A stretch of DNA of 45,559 nt, taken from assembly GCA_018920185.1 (NCBI GenBank), contig JAHLMT010000006.1, forward strand, positions 1 to 45,559. Direction: 5' to 3'. The notes under the pieces are model-generated. The model was not told where the DNA came from, did not search any database, and worked only from the letters and a program-made list of their open reading frames with translations. The stretch's first letter is position 1. Each line of letters starts with the position of its first letter. Positions 1-7,084 of this stretch are shown in pieces. A program made the position numbers and the translations under genes. This DNA is from Candidatus Aenigmatarchaeota archaeon. GTDB lineage: Archaea > Aenigmatarchaeota > Aenigmatarchaeia > CG10238-14 > SCSR01.

Positions 1-826
1 ACGCATAACTCAGCTCATCATTCCCTGCAACCACAGCATACAGCTCATCGTTCAACACAGCCAAAGCCTCAACACTCGGTGGCAGTTTATTGTATCTATC
101 CAGAATATTGCTTCCTTTATTAATCTCAATAGCATTCTCTATACCATCTCCATCAATATCACGAACGGCAACAAGCTCATTATTATCTATCCAGCCTTTT
201 ATCATATAAGGCAGCACTTTTTCAACAAACGCCTGCCTGGCATATCCTGCCTTCTCACCTATCAACAAAAGCTCGTCGGCAAATCTTCTGTTCGTTACAT
301 TATCTTGCAGAGATGCTATCCTCTGCGCTATATCTTGAGAATAACCTGCTCTAACTAGCCTTTCCTGATAATCTTTACCCAGTAAGGGAATGGGAGTCGG
401 TGTAGGTGTAGCAGTCGGTGTTGGCGTAGGAGTAGGTGTAGCAGTTGGTGTTGGCGTAGGTGTTGCAGTCGGTGTCGGGGTTGGTAATGGCGTAGGTGTA
501 GCAGTTGGTGTTGGCGTTGGTGTAGCTGTCGGTGTTGGCGTTGGTGTAGCTGTCGGTGTTGCAGTTGGTGTCGGGGTTGGTAATGGCGTAGGTGTGGCTG
601 TCGGAGTTGGTATAGCCATAGGAGTAGGTGTTGCATTTAGGTCAATCATCGGTGCTATCAAAGGCTGTGACATCTGCCTTTCAACCCTTGGAGGCTCCCT
701 TGGAGGCGGGTTGTAATTTCTTCTAACAAGATAATAACCCAGCACTGCTAACATTGCAGCAGCACCAACCAAAGAGGTAATCAAAGGAATCCTTCTTGGA
801 ACAGGATATCCTGTAAACCATCTCAT
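1..826 (-). CDS. Membrane-anchored Pro-Thr repeat protein (3' end outside window)
   Basis: This frame is open from an ATG at 826 down to the window edge, giving at least 275 residues with no stop. A hydrophobic segment lies near the N-terminus (about residues 14-29, preceded by RR). It is followed by a Pro-rich stretch and about 80 residues of PT/AT repeats (units such as PTPTPTAT). A C-terminal domain then follows, which includes [18 protein letters not shown]; this resembles a calcium-binding loop of the thrombospondin-3/EF-hand type. The inferred architecture is an N-terminal membrane anchor, an extended and possibly glycosylated stalk, and an exposed domain. A TATA-like CTTTATAT lies on the minus strand near 861-868. 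The function is unknown and the C-terminus cannot be seen. Confidence 0.8.
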   Translation of the reverse strand, partial: MRWFTGYPVPRRIPLITSLVGAAAMLAVLGYYLVRRNYNPPPREPPRVERQMSQPLIAPMIDLNATPTPMAIPTPTATPTPLPTPTPTATPTATPTPTPTATPTPTPTATPTPLPTPTPTATPTPTPTATPTPTPTPTATPTPTPIPLLGKDYQERLVRAGYSQDIAQRIASLQDNVTNRRFADELLLIGEKAGYARQAFVEKVLPYMIKGWIDNNELVAVRDIDGDGIENAIEINKGSNILDRYNKLPPSVEALAVLNDELYAVVAGNDELSYA

Positions 827-861
827 GCCTACTACCTTATATTCTACTTAGCCATGTTAGC

Positions 862-944
862 ATATAAAGATTTCTATCCTATACTACCAACAAGTGACAG
901 ATATTATAAGAAAATTTGTAATAATGCTGTTGAAAGTTTATTAC
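862..944. repeat. Intergenic repeat copy A (divergent promoter region)
   Basis: These 83 bp are similar to 1591-1672. The most conserved blocks are ATATAAAGATTTCTAT, TGACAGATATTATAA and GTTTATTAC. Read on the minus strand, the left block contains a TATA box (CTTTATAT) serving the Pro-Thr repeat protein. The right block (AGTTTATTA) is a candidate TATA box for the PIN gene starting at 966. The element therefore looks like a duplicated bidirectional promoter. Confidence 0.55.
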
Positions 945-965
945 GAACAAAAATAATTAATCACC

Positions 966-1438
966 ATGGAATTACCGAAAGAGATTTATCTTGATACAAA
1001 CATGATTCATAGCTGGTTCAGGAATTTGATGAACAATGTCAGAAAAGGAAAACATTTGAACTACCAGATGTGATGAAATTTTTATCTTCGGGAAAATTCA
1101 AACTTTTGACATCAAATGTAACAAAGGTAGAAATTGTTAGATATCTTATTTCCGAATGGAGTTGTTCTATTCCTGAGGCTGAAGAATACTGGGATACTTT
1201 CGTTAATAACTTCAACATAACTCTGATAATTGTAAGAGAAATAGATTTTAATGACTTGTTGACAATAGTTCAAAAAGTTCCAACTAGAAAGAAAACTTTA
1301 GTTAAATTGATTCATTTACAAATTGCAAAGAAAAATAGGCTGTATTTCATAACTGGAGAGGAAAAGCTGAAAGATAGATACAAAGAATATTATGACAAAA
1401 TTCTAACTTATGAAGACCTCAGGAAGCTTTACGTCTAG
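966..1438 (+). pseudogene. PIN-domain (VapC-like) gene, frameshifted
   Basis: The ATG at 966 opens a frame reading MELPKEIYLDTNMIHSW, with the PIN hallmark first acidic motif LDTN. It stops at 1071-1073. A second frame entered near 1050 continues the domain, with TKVEIVRYL (second acidic position) and a C-terminal core KLIHLQIAKKNRLYFITG. One extra A in the run at about 1048-1052 would join the frames as RKGKTFELPDVMKF. The canonical late aspartates (as in D-A-L-H-L-A-I-A and T-N-D) appear replaced by K and E, so even the repaired protein may be a weak nuclease. The 3' end overlaps the convergent small gene at 1419-1577. It is probably a decayed RNase toxin; a sequencing error is possible. 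Confidence 0.7.
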
Positions 1439-1577
1439 CTATTTCTTCTGTTAATTCTTTAAACCTTCTAAAAGCCTGCTCTCTAGATACCTTAGGATTA
1501 GGAACTATCGCTTTCACTTTCCTACCGTGCAATTCTATCTCCTTTTCAATTACCCATTTCATAAAATCAATTAGCAT
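1419..1577 (-). CDS. Small basic protein, unknown (52 aa)
   Basis: The protein starts MLIDFMKWVIEKEIELHGRK and contains VPNPKVSREQAFRRFKEL. It is charged and probably helical in its second half. The ATG at 1577 was chosen because a minus-strand TATA-like CTTTATATTTA (about 1588-1599) sits 15-25 nt upstream, as expected for a leaderless archaeal mRNA. An in-frame ATG at 1562 is the alternative. The gene overlaps the tail of the PIN gene by 20 nt in convergent orientation. It could be the antitoxin-like partner of the PIN gene, but no recognised antitoxin motif is visible. Confidence 0.5.
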   Translation of the reverse strand: MLIDFMKWVIEKEIELHGRKVKAIVPNPKVSREQAFRRFKELTEEIARRKAS

Positions 1578-1590
1578 TCTATCTTATTAA

Positions 1591-1672
1591 ATATAAAGAT
1601 TTCTATTCTGTTGTCACTAAATTATGACAGATATTATAAAAATTGTAATGATTGGCGAAGAAGGTTTATTAC
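1591..1672. repeat. Intergenic repeat copy B (divergent promoter region)
   Basis: This is the second copy of the element at 862-944, about 730 bp away and in the same orientation. On the minus side it supplies the TATA box for the 52-aa gene. On the plus side its GTTTATTAC block has no recognisable ORF directly downstream; the next gene starts at 1771 with its own TATA (ATAATTTAAATA at about 1740-1751). Confidence 0.55.
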
Positions 1673-1770
1673 AAAATTATTTTAAACAAACTGTAGAATC
1701 CTATTGGCTGTTTTCATACTCATGAGCGCTTGTAAAAAGTATAATTTAAATAAAATCAAATTATTTAACA

Positions 1771-2196
1771 ATGACCAAAACAATCTTCGTTGCAGGTCCT
1801 TTATTTTCTGAAGGCGAGATATGGTTTGACAAACAGATAGTCGCGCTTATAGAGAAACTTGGATTTAGAGCTCTTTGGTCATGGCGTGACGAAAAAGAAC
1901 TGATTAAAAAAGGTGAATTGAGCGGTAAAGATTGGACGTACAAAATATACGCACTCAATAAGGAATTTCTAGATAAATCAGACATTGTTGTTGCTGTCCT
2001 GGATGGTTCGGATGTAGATTCTGGGACAGCATGGGAAATCGGCTATAGCATAGCTAAGGGGAAGAAAGTAATTGGAATCAAAACTGATGGTAGATTGCAT
2101 GGAAAAGATCAGATTGTTAATCTTATGATACAAGAGTCTGTAAAGATAGTCAGGTCTCTTGAAGAATTGGAAGAAGAACTGTTGAAATTTAAATAA
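1771..2196 (+). CDS. Nucleoside 2-deoxyribosyltransferase family protein
   Basis: The 141-aa protein has the family's opening strand-turn FVAGPLFS. It also has the diagnostic DSGTAWEIGYSIAKGKKVIG, where Glu89 in WEIGY matches the catalytic nucleophile of nucleoside deoxyribosyltransferases (PF05014). Family members cleave or transfer 2-deoxyribose between nucleobases, or hydrolyse (deoxy)nucleoside monophosphates, in purine/pyrimidine salvage. The length is typical. The ATG at 1771 lies about 20 nt downstream of a TATA-like AATTTAAATA, which suggests a leaderless message. The exact substrate cannot be told from the sequence. The gene stands alone between the 52-aa gene and rtcA. Confidence 0.85.
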   Translation: MTKTIFVAGPLFSEGEIWFDKQIVALIEKLGFRALWSWRDEKELIKKGELSGKDWTYKIYALNKEFLDKSDIVVAVLDGSDVDSGTAWEIGYSIAKGKKVIGIKTDGRLHGKDQIVNLMIQESVKIVRSLEELEEELLKFK

Positions 2197-2342
2197 TCCT
2201 TTTATAGAAATTCTTATAAAATACAGCAGAATATTATAAAATTTTTCACACTAGAATAAAATTTTTGTTGATAAAAGTTTATGTGACATGAAAACTAATT
2301 TAATGTGCCAACTTTGGTTGATCACCTTTCTCTTCCTGTTCA

Positions 2343-3353
2343 TCATGTTCTAATTATCTTATTATTTTCGTCAATATCAAATCTGATGTCAAGAATTTTT
2401 TCTGTTACAAGTATGTTTGATCTACAGTGGTCGGTTATTTCTTCAACCTTCACCTCCGACTTTCCTTTAGCAAGTGCGAGAAAAAGAATAATTTGATCCG
2501 ACATCCACTTGTCTAATGCTGCACGAGAATTTAATGATTTGATTAATTCATCTGCACATTCTTTACCAACTTTTTCTGCAGGTTTGCTTCTTTCACCAAG
2601 TGTATCAGCACCCAAAACAGAATTTTCACATTCAGCCCACAGTGTTATCGATGTTCCCTGTGACGCCGTATTAACAACTTTCTTTTCTATTTGTGCATCT
2701 GGATATCCATGCTCAACTAGAGTTTTCTTTGCACTATTAGCTTCTCTTTTAGCTATATCTTCTGGTAAAGAGCCGACTACAGATATACCTTTAATTGAGT
2801 TTATTTCACCTCTTTCCAACATTTTCACAGAATTCAATTTTTCAACAGGATGAAAGGTTATTCTAACCTCACCTTGTCCTCTTGGATAAAACCCTTCTTT
2901 AATAATTTCAATTTCTGGCAAGGGTATACCAAGCTTGTTTAATACAGGGAAAGTTACATGCTGAATATATTGAACAGTCGGAGCACCTAATCCTGCAGTC
3001 CCGCCGATAATATCTAAAGTTACTTCTCTTTCAGCAAAGACTAACAAAGGAGTAAGTGTTTGAAATAATAGTCCGATAGAACCTGCAGTACCAATATCTA
3101 TTTTCCTACTTCTTATGTTATGTGATTTGGGGATGAATTCAACTTCTGTAGAATGTAATTTCAAACCCTTTATTTCAGCGTTAGTAAACTCGCCGGCAAT
3201 CTTCACACCTGTTAAATGCTGAGCTTGTAGCCCTGGTTTGGGACGATTTTTCCTTATGTTAATTATCTTCACAGGTTTCAAAGTTAGCGCAGATAAAGCT
3301 ATCGATGTTCTCAATACCTGACCATAACCTATGGAACCGTCTATTGTTATCAT
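2343..3353 (-). CDS. rtcA: RNA 3'-terminal phosphate cyclase
   Basis: The 336-aa protein matches the RtcA family over its full length. It starts MITIDGSIGYGQVLRTS, has a GGTAGLGAPTVQY turn, YPRGQGEV, and SDQIILFLALAKG followed by EITDHCRSN. His309 in that last motif corresponds to the histidine that is covalently adenylylated in E. coli RtcA. The enzyme uses ATP to convert RNA 3'-phosphate to a 2',3'-cyclic phosphate. In archaea it is often linked to RNA repair or tRNA processing. A TATA-like CTTATATATTC lies about 30 nt upstream of the start on the minus strand. The gene is monocistronic as far as can be seen. Confidence 0.93.
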   Translation of the reverse strand: MITIDGSIGYGQVLRTSIALSALTLKPVKIINIRKNRPKPGLQAQHLTGVKIAGEFTNAEIKGLKLHSTEVEFIPKSHNIRSRKIDIGTAGSIGLLFQTLTPLLVFAEREVTLDIIGGTAGLGAPTVQYIQHVTFPVLNKLGIPLPEIEIIKEGFYPRGQGEVRITFHPVEKLNSVKMLERGEINSIKGISVVGSLPEDIAKREANSAKKTLVEHGYPDAQIEKKVVNTASQGTSITLWAECENSVLGADTLGERSKPAEKVGKECADELIKSLNSRAALDKWMSDQIILFLALAKGKSEVKVEEITDHCRSNILVTEKILDIRFDIDENNKIIRT

Positions 3354-3405
3354 GAAAATAAAATTTTTGTTTGAATATATAAGTTCAAATTATAAGACAA
3401 CTTTT

Positions 3406-4044
3406 TCAAAGACTAATACCGAATAACCCCAAAATAAAAATCCCGATAAAACTAAAAATGAAAGAATATAATAAAACAATCTGCGGTTTATACCTTGCTA
3501 TGTTCCATAAAATCGCAGCTACAAGTTCTGTTGGTATTGGCATGGCAGTTAGAATACCAGCTAGAGCAGGAACAAAGAATCTTAACCATTTCTTTTTCAA
3601 CATTTGGTGCGTTAATCTAATTTCAAATTTTGAAAATTCAAGTCGCAGTTCTTCTGATAAAATGTATCTTATTTCATCTAACAACTCATTCTTAACAAAC
3701 AAGTAAATTATTAAATTAGAAATAGCAGAACCTATTGCTGCTATAAAAGCCATACCTAAAGGATCAATATACTTTGCAAGAAAGAATAAAGTTGTTGATG
3801 CTGGTGTAGTTGTGAATCCAAAAGAAAAAAGGAAACCCAAAATAAATGCACTCAGATATCCGAAATTTCCTAAAAATTCAACAACAGTTTGAATCATCCC
3901 TGTTTTAACGAGATAATAAGTGAAAATAAAGCTTATCAACAGTAAAATTGTATTTTGATGTTTTAGATGAAATGTTCTAACTTTTTTGATTGCTTTTTCT
4001 ACCTTTCGTTTCCTTAAGCTAACAGTGTAAGAATATTTTCCCAT
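3406..4044 (-). CDS. Integral membrane protein, VTT/DedA-like in layout
   Basis: The 212-aa protein has a basic N-terminus (about residues 10-25) and hydrophobic segments at roughly 32-48, 55-85, 95-115, 150-170 and 185-210. The glycine/proline re-entrant-looking stretch GFTTTPASTTLFFLAKY, followed by AAIGSAISNLIIYLF, resembles the VTT/SNARE-associated (DedA) fold. The assignment is tentative because key DedA motifs are weak. Its start lies only 3 nt from the stop of the enolase-like gene downstream at 4048-5130... that gene is read first on the minus strand, so the two form a likely two-gene operon. Confidence 0.7.
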   Translation of the reverse strand: MGKYSYTVSLRKRKVEKAIKKVRTFHLKHQNTILLLISFIFTYYLVKTGMIQTVVEFLGNFGYLSAFILGFLFSFGFTTTPASTTLFFLAKYIDPLGMAFIAAIGSAISNLIIYLFVKNELLDEIRYILSEELRLEFSKFEIRLTHQMLKKKWLRFFVPALAGILTAMPIPTELVAAILWNIARYKPQIVLLYSFIFSFIGIFILGLFGISL

Positions 4045-4047
4045 TTT

Positions 4048-5130
4048 TTAAATTTTGTTTTCGATTCTAATTAATTCATTTACCCTGTTAGCTGAAATGG
4101 AATCTACACCTAGTTTTATGTAATCGAATTTCAGTCCAACAGCAAGATCAGAAATTAATCTATCGTCAATCTCTCCTGTAATAACAGTTGCAATTTTATG
4201 TTTTTTCGCTTCTTTTACCATGCTTATAACATCTGTAATAGTTCCCATTTGAGTTGGTGAGATGTTAATTCCATTTGTTGATTTCAATTCAATTCCTGTT
4301 TTAAATCTTTCAAAATTATTCGAGTATAGCTCATTACCAACCACCAGTCGGGTAGACAATCTATGGGTGAGCGTGGCAAATGAAATAAAATCATTTTCGT
4401 GAAAGGGGTCTTCGATATACCCTAGGGGATAATTTCTCGCAACATCTTGTACTAACAACAGCTGTTCTTGCGTAATAAGATTTTCACCTGTACTGTAGGT
4501 GTACCTTCTTCCGTTCCATATATCTCCTGCACCGAAGTTTATTCCAAGATGAAGAGCATTTTTTGTTGTAAATGAAGCAAGATTTCTCAAAATTTTTTCA
4601 TTCGTCATATTCTTGTTTAGTTCAAGTTTATTAGCTACATCAACTAGCCGCATTATACTTTTGGAGAATATTTTCTCTTGAACGGGGAAAAGCATAAGTT
4701 CTTTAAAATCCGTTTCGGTTTTCTTTTTATCTGAAACTACAAGTAAAGGTACGGGGATTTGTGGTTGTTTTGTCAAATATTCAAAAACTTCAATCCCCTC
4801 CCACTGCGCGAATGCCTTCAAGAATGCAGATGATATAGCAAAAGCAAGATTACCGCCGATTTCGCGGAAGTCAATTGAAATGTCTATGTCATGTAAAAAG
4901 TTATCTACTTCGTGTATATCGTCAAATGTCTGGTTAACAAAATATCTTTTAATTTCTAAGAATTTTTTTATCAGCTCTTCAGCAGCCAAAGAACGAATTC
5001 GGTATATCCCATTTTTATTGATAGGGGCGATGGAATTCGCAATTCCTTTTTTGGTTTTTATTTCTATTTCTACAGTCTTTTGTAAATTTTGTGTAAGAAC
5101 TTCTCTTGAAGCCACATCTTCGATTCTCAT
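4048..5130 (-). CDS. Divergent enolase-like protein lacking the catalytic lysine
   Basis: The 360 residues align with the enolase core: GGNLAFAISSAFLKAFA (91-109), YIEDPFHENDF (238-248), VVGNEL (263-268), ISDLAVGLKFDYIKLG (326-341) and a C-terminal RVNELIRIENKI. True enolases are about 410-430 aa. The mobile SGASTG loop is missing, the metal-ligand motif VGDD is VGNE, and LIKVNQIGT is NISPTQMGT, so the general-base lysine is Ser. SHRSGET is reduced to ITGEIDD. The metal ligands Glu/Asp of the IEDP strand and the last lysine (K339) remain. It may be a non-glycolytic paralogue or use altered chemistry. It lies directly upstream of the membrane protein gene. Confidence 0.8.
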   Translation of the reverse strand: MRIEDVASREVLTQNLQKTVEIEIKTKKGIANSIAPINKNGIYRIRSLAAEELIKKFLEIKRYFVNQTFDDIHEVDNFLHDIDISIDFREIGGNLAFAISSAFLKAFAQWEGIEVFEYLTKQPQIPVPLLVVSDKKKTETDFKELMLFPVQEKIFSKSIMRLVDVANKLELNKNMTNEKILRNLASFTTKNALHLGINFGAGDIWNGRRYTYSTGENLITQEQLLLVQDVARNYPLGYIEDPFHENDFISFATLTHRLSTRLVVGNELYSNNFERFKTGIELKSTNGINISPTQMGTITDVISMVKEAKKHKIATVITGEIDDRLISDLAVGLKFDYIKLGVDSISANRVNELIRIENKI

Positions 5131-5226
5131 GTTTTCTTATAGAGATTTGAATTTTGATACGCATAAAATTTTTGAGATAGTTACCAGAAGCTACATAATT
5201 CTGAGTTAGTTACTAATAGATGTCAA

Positions 5227-5508
5227 CTAATCTTTCTTCTCTTTCCAAACTGCAGTAGTCCCTTTGATTTCTAATCCCAATTCCTCCAATTCTTTTTCAC
5301 TATAAACTTTTTTAGTAACTTTGAAATCTGCTGGAGGCTTCAAAATAGCTTCTGTCGGACACACTGGAACACAACTCCAATCATCTTTGCATTTCTCTAT
5401 AATCAATTCAGCTATATTATCTTCGTCCATCTCTAGAGCTTGGTAAGGGCAAACAGCAACACAAGCTCCACAGCCTATGCATTTCTCCTGGACAATTATC
5501 GGAGGCAT
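5227..5508 (-). CDS. Two-cluster ferredoxin with a CxxDxxC second site
   Basis: The 93-aa protein has a classical cluster-binding motif KCIGCGACVAVCP and a second site KCKDDWSCVPVCP. The second cysteine of the second motif is replaced by Asp (C-K-D-D-W-S-C). That is the same CxxDxxC pattern that ligates the [4Fe-4S] cluster through Asp in Pyrococcus furiosus ferredoxin. A 40-residue charged C-terminal tail (VYSEKELEELGLEIKG) is extra. It probably carries electrons for an unidentified oxidoreductase; no partner gene is adjacent. It is divergent from the membrane protein gene at 5560. Confidence 0.88.
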   Translation of the reverse strand: MPPIIVQEKCIGCGACVAVCPYQALEMDEDNIAELIIEKCKDDWSCVPVCPTEAILKPPADFKVTKKVYSEKELEELGLEIKGTTAVWKEKKD

Positions 5509-5559
5509 TATATCAAATTGTTGTCAAGCTTTATTAATCCACACTGAGATAATAATTTT

Positions 5560-6033
5560 ATGGCGGAAAGACTAAGATATGTTCACTTATCAGCAATAGA
5601 TTTTCAAGACTTTGTAGAAATAATTTTTGGTATTTTTTTTGGTGTGATGGTATTTCTAGGTGCAAATGAACTCTGGAATATTGGAGCAATCTTAAACGAT
5701 GTACTGGTTGTAGGAATTGTAATTATTAATTTTGTTCTACTTTACCTTCTCACAAAGTTTATAAGCAATATATATAAAAGTAGGGGTATATTTTTTGTAG
5801 AAAGTGTTAGATACCCCATAGAAAGATCAGCTATCGTTTACATAGTTGGATTCTTTGTCTCCTTATTAATAATCTTTTGGATGAAGCAAATGGGTGTATT
5901 GAATTCTTTTATTAAGTTATCAGTAGCTGGATTCCTTCCAGATTATCTAAGGATTGCCGTATTTGCTAATTTATTTGCAACATTATTTGCGATAACAATT
6001 GACTTATTAATAGTCGACCGAACGATTGCTTAA
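5560..6033 (+). CDS. Four-helix integral membrane protein, unknown
   Basis: The 157-aa protein has four hydrophobic stretches (about residues 17-40, 45-67, 90-108 and 130-152) and short loops. The second loop carries SNIYKSRGIFFVESVRYPIERS. Its layout resembles the DUF2391-type small archaeal membrane proteins, but this is only a pattern match. The ATG at 5560 is preceded by a TATA-like stretch (TTTATTAATCC at 5529-5539) about 25 nt upstream. It is divergent from the ferredoxin gene, with only about 50 bp between their starts. Confidence 0.7.
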   Translation: MAERLRYVHLSAIDFQDFVEIIFGIFFGVMVFLGANELWNIGAILNDVLVVGIVIINFVLLYLLTKFISNIYKSRGIFFVESVRYPIERSAIVYIVGFFVSLLIIFWMKQMGVLNSFIKLSVAGFLPDYLRIAVFANLFATLFAITIDLLIVDRTIA

Positions 6034-6040
6034 AGAACAA

Positions 6041-6277
6041 ATGTTTATTCTTAAAGATACAAACTTTATGAAATATATGAATAGAAAAATCATGATTTGC
6101 ACGATTAACGAAGAGTATCTGAATAATGTGAAGAAACAGATGATAAAACAAAAAATACCTTTACCTAAAGACGATGGCCAAATAACCATAGCTCACAAAC
6201 TGATAACAACTATCGAAGTAAAGAAATTAAATTGTGATTGTAAAGTATGTAAGAAAATAACTCCCCTTTTAGGCTAG
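6041..6277 (+). CDS. Small protein with C-terminal cysteine knuckle, unknown
   Basis: The 78-aa reading from the ATG at 6041 contains MNRKIMICTINEEYLNNVKK and ends with CDCKVCKK, a possible zinc knuckle with too few ligands for certainty. In-frame ATGs at 6068 and 6077 are plausible starts, because TTTATTCTTA at 6043-6052 lies about 25 nt upstream of 6068. The gene starts just after the membrane protein stop (6033). It overlaps the convergent helical gene by 9 nt at its 3' end. The function is unknown. Confidence 0.5.
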   Translation: MFILKDTNFMKYMNRKIMICTINEEYLNNVKKQMIKQKIPLPKDDGQITIAHKLITTIEVKKLNCDCKVCKKITPLLG

Positions 6278-6541
6278 TTCATTTATCATTTCCTTCAAGT
6301 AATCAGTCAATTTTTTAGAAAGATTTATTTTAGCCTCGATTAGCTTGCGTTTAGTTTCTTGATTATTACCTTTAGTCTTTTCTACAACTAATAAAAATAA
6401 AAGTGCAGATCTTAATTCTAACCAAAAAAATGCTCTTTCCAATGCTTTGCGAGCTTGACAAATATCATTAGTAAATAAAGCTTTATCTTTCCACATATTG
6501 TAATGTTCTGTGCAAATGGCTATCTGGGTCTCTAATGACAT
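6269..6541 (-). CDS. Small all-helical protein, unknown
   Basis: The 90-aa protein is predicted to be almost entirely helical (HYNMWKDKALF, RKALERAFFWLELRSALLF, KRKLIEAKINLSKKLTDYLK). A hydrophobic patch at about 43-52 looks more like a buried helix than a membrane span. The start at 6541 lies 4 nt downstream of the palindromic motif at 6546-6560. A TATA-like TTTATAAATATG (minus strand, about 6562-6573) is at the expected distance for transcription to start inside that motif. No family is recognised. Confidence 0.6.
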   Translation of the reverse strand: MSLETQIAICTEHYNMWKDKALFTNDICQARKALERAFFWLELRSALLFLLVVEKTKGNNQETKRKLIEAKINLSKKLTDYLKEMINELA

Positions 6542-6545
6542 ATGT

Positions 6546-6560
6546 CACTTATAAGTAGTG
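6546..6560. promoter_or_regulatory. Candidate operator CACTTATAAGTAGTG (site 1)
   Basis: The 15-bp sequence contains the perfect palindrome ACTTATAAGT with flanking CAC/GTG. It sits between the TATA box and the ATG of the gene ending at 6269, overlapping the expected transcription start. The same 15 bp occurs at 38600-38614, in the same position relative to another gene. A shared regulator is inferred. Confidence 0.45.
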
Positions 6561-6596
6561 CATATTTATAAAGTTTACTATTCTTCAGTAGCGAAA

Positions 6597-6606
6597 TCTT
6601 TATATA
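6597..6606 (+). promoter_or_regulatory. TATA box of the gene at 6630
   Basis: CTTTATATAT is a strong archaeal TATA box. Its centre is about 28 nt upstream of the ATG at 6630, so transcription should begin at or next to the start codon (leaderless mRNA). Confidence 0.6.
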
Positions 6607-6629
6607 TCCCTTTTCTTATTTAAAAGAAT

Positions 6630-7058
6630 ATGTTTCAACATCCTTTATCGGAAGAGGATATAAAATCTGTCATGGAAGCTATTGATAGAGAAGATTTTGA
6701 AAGGTTTTATTCTATATATGAAAAGTGTCCGAATCCACTATGTTGGTTAGCCTTATTAACGGCCGTGCCCCCTCATCAAGCATCCAGAATCGGAGAGTAC
6801 ATACAAAATGCCCATGTGAGATACAAATCCTGTGGTTCTGTAGATTTGTATAATCAGCTACTCAATGCAGTTAAAAAAGGAGATTATGAAGAATACGAGA
6901 AGCTGAGAAGAGAAGATAAATTAGGAGTAGGTGATGTTTTATCTAAGCATCTATTGCTTCAAGGAGACGAAAATTGGTCCAAGGCTACCGAGTTTGCTTC
7001 TAGATATAGGGCGGAAAGTTTAATAGAAGAGTTGAATAAAAGAAATACTACAAATTAG
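6630..7058 (+). CDS. Soluble helical protein, unknown
   Basis: The 142-aa protein is rich in helix-forming charged residues. Two similar elements, DREDFERFYSIYEKCP and KKGDYEEYEKLRRED, suggest degenerate helical (TPR/ankyrin-like) repeats; this is inference from pattern only. There is no signal peptide or membrane segment. The start is fixed by the strong TATA box 28 nt upstream. It is convergent with the beta-CASP nuclease gene, with 26 nt between the stops. Confidence 0.65.
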   Translation: MFQHPLSEEDIKSVMEAIDREDFERFYSIYEKCPNPLCWLALLTAVPPHQASRIGEYIQNAHVRYKSCGSVDLYNQLLNAVKKGDYEEYEKLRREDKLGVGDVLSKHLLLQGDENWSKATEFASRYRAESLIEELNKRNTTN

Positions 7059-7084
7059 CTAGAGAGAAATGAAATAATGAAAAA

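Noticed and set aside
355-716. Long frames rich in Gly-Val or His-Leu-Gln in both directions
   Set aside because: They arise from the Pro-Thr repeat DNA of the minus-strand gene at 1-826; the repeat makes several frames open at once.
1040-1060. Programmed frameshifting in the PIN gene
   Set aside because: There is an A-rich run but no slippery heptamer plus pseudoknot pattern that I can see; a plain base loss is simpler.
2230-2290. A possible third copy of the 862/1591 repeat (CAGAATATTATAAAATT)
   Set aside because: Only a short AT-rich block is similar, without the ordered blocks of the other copies.
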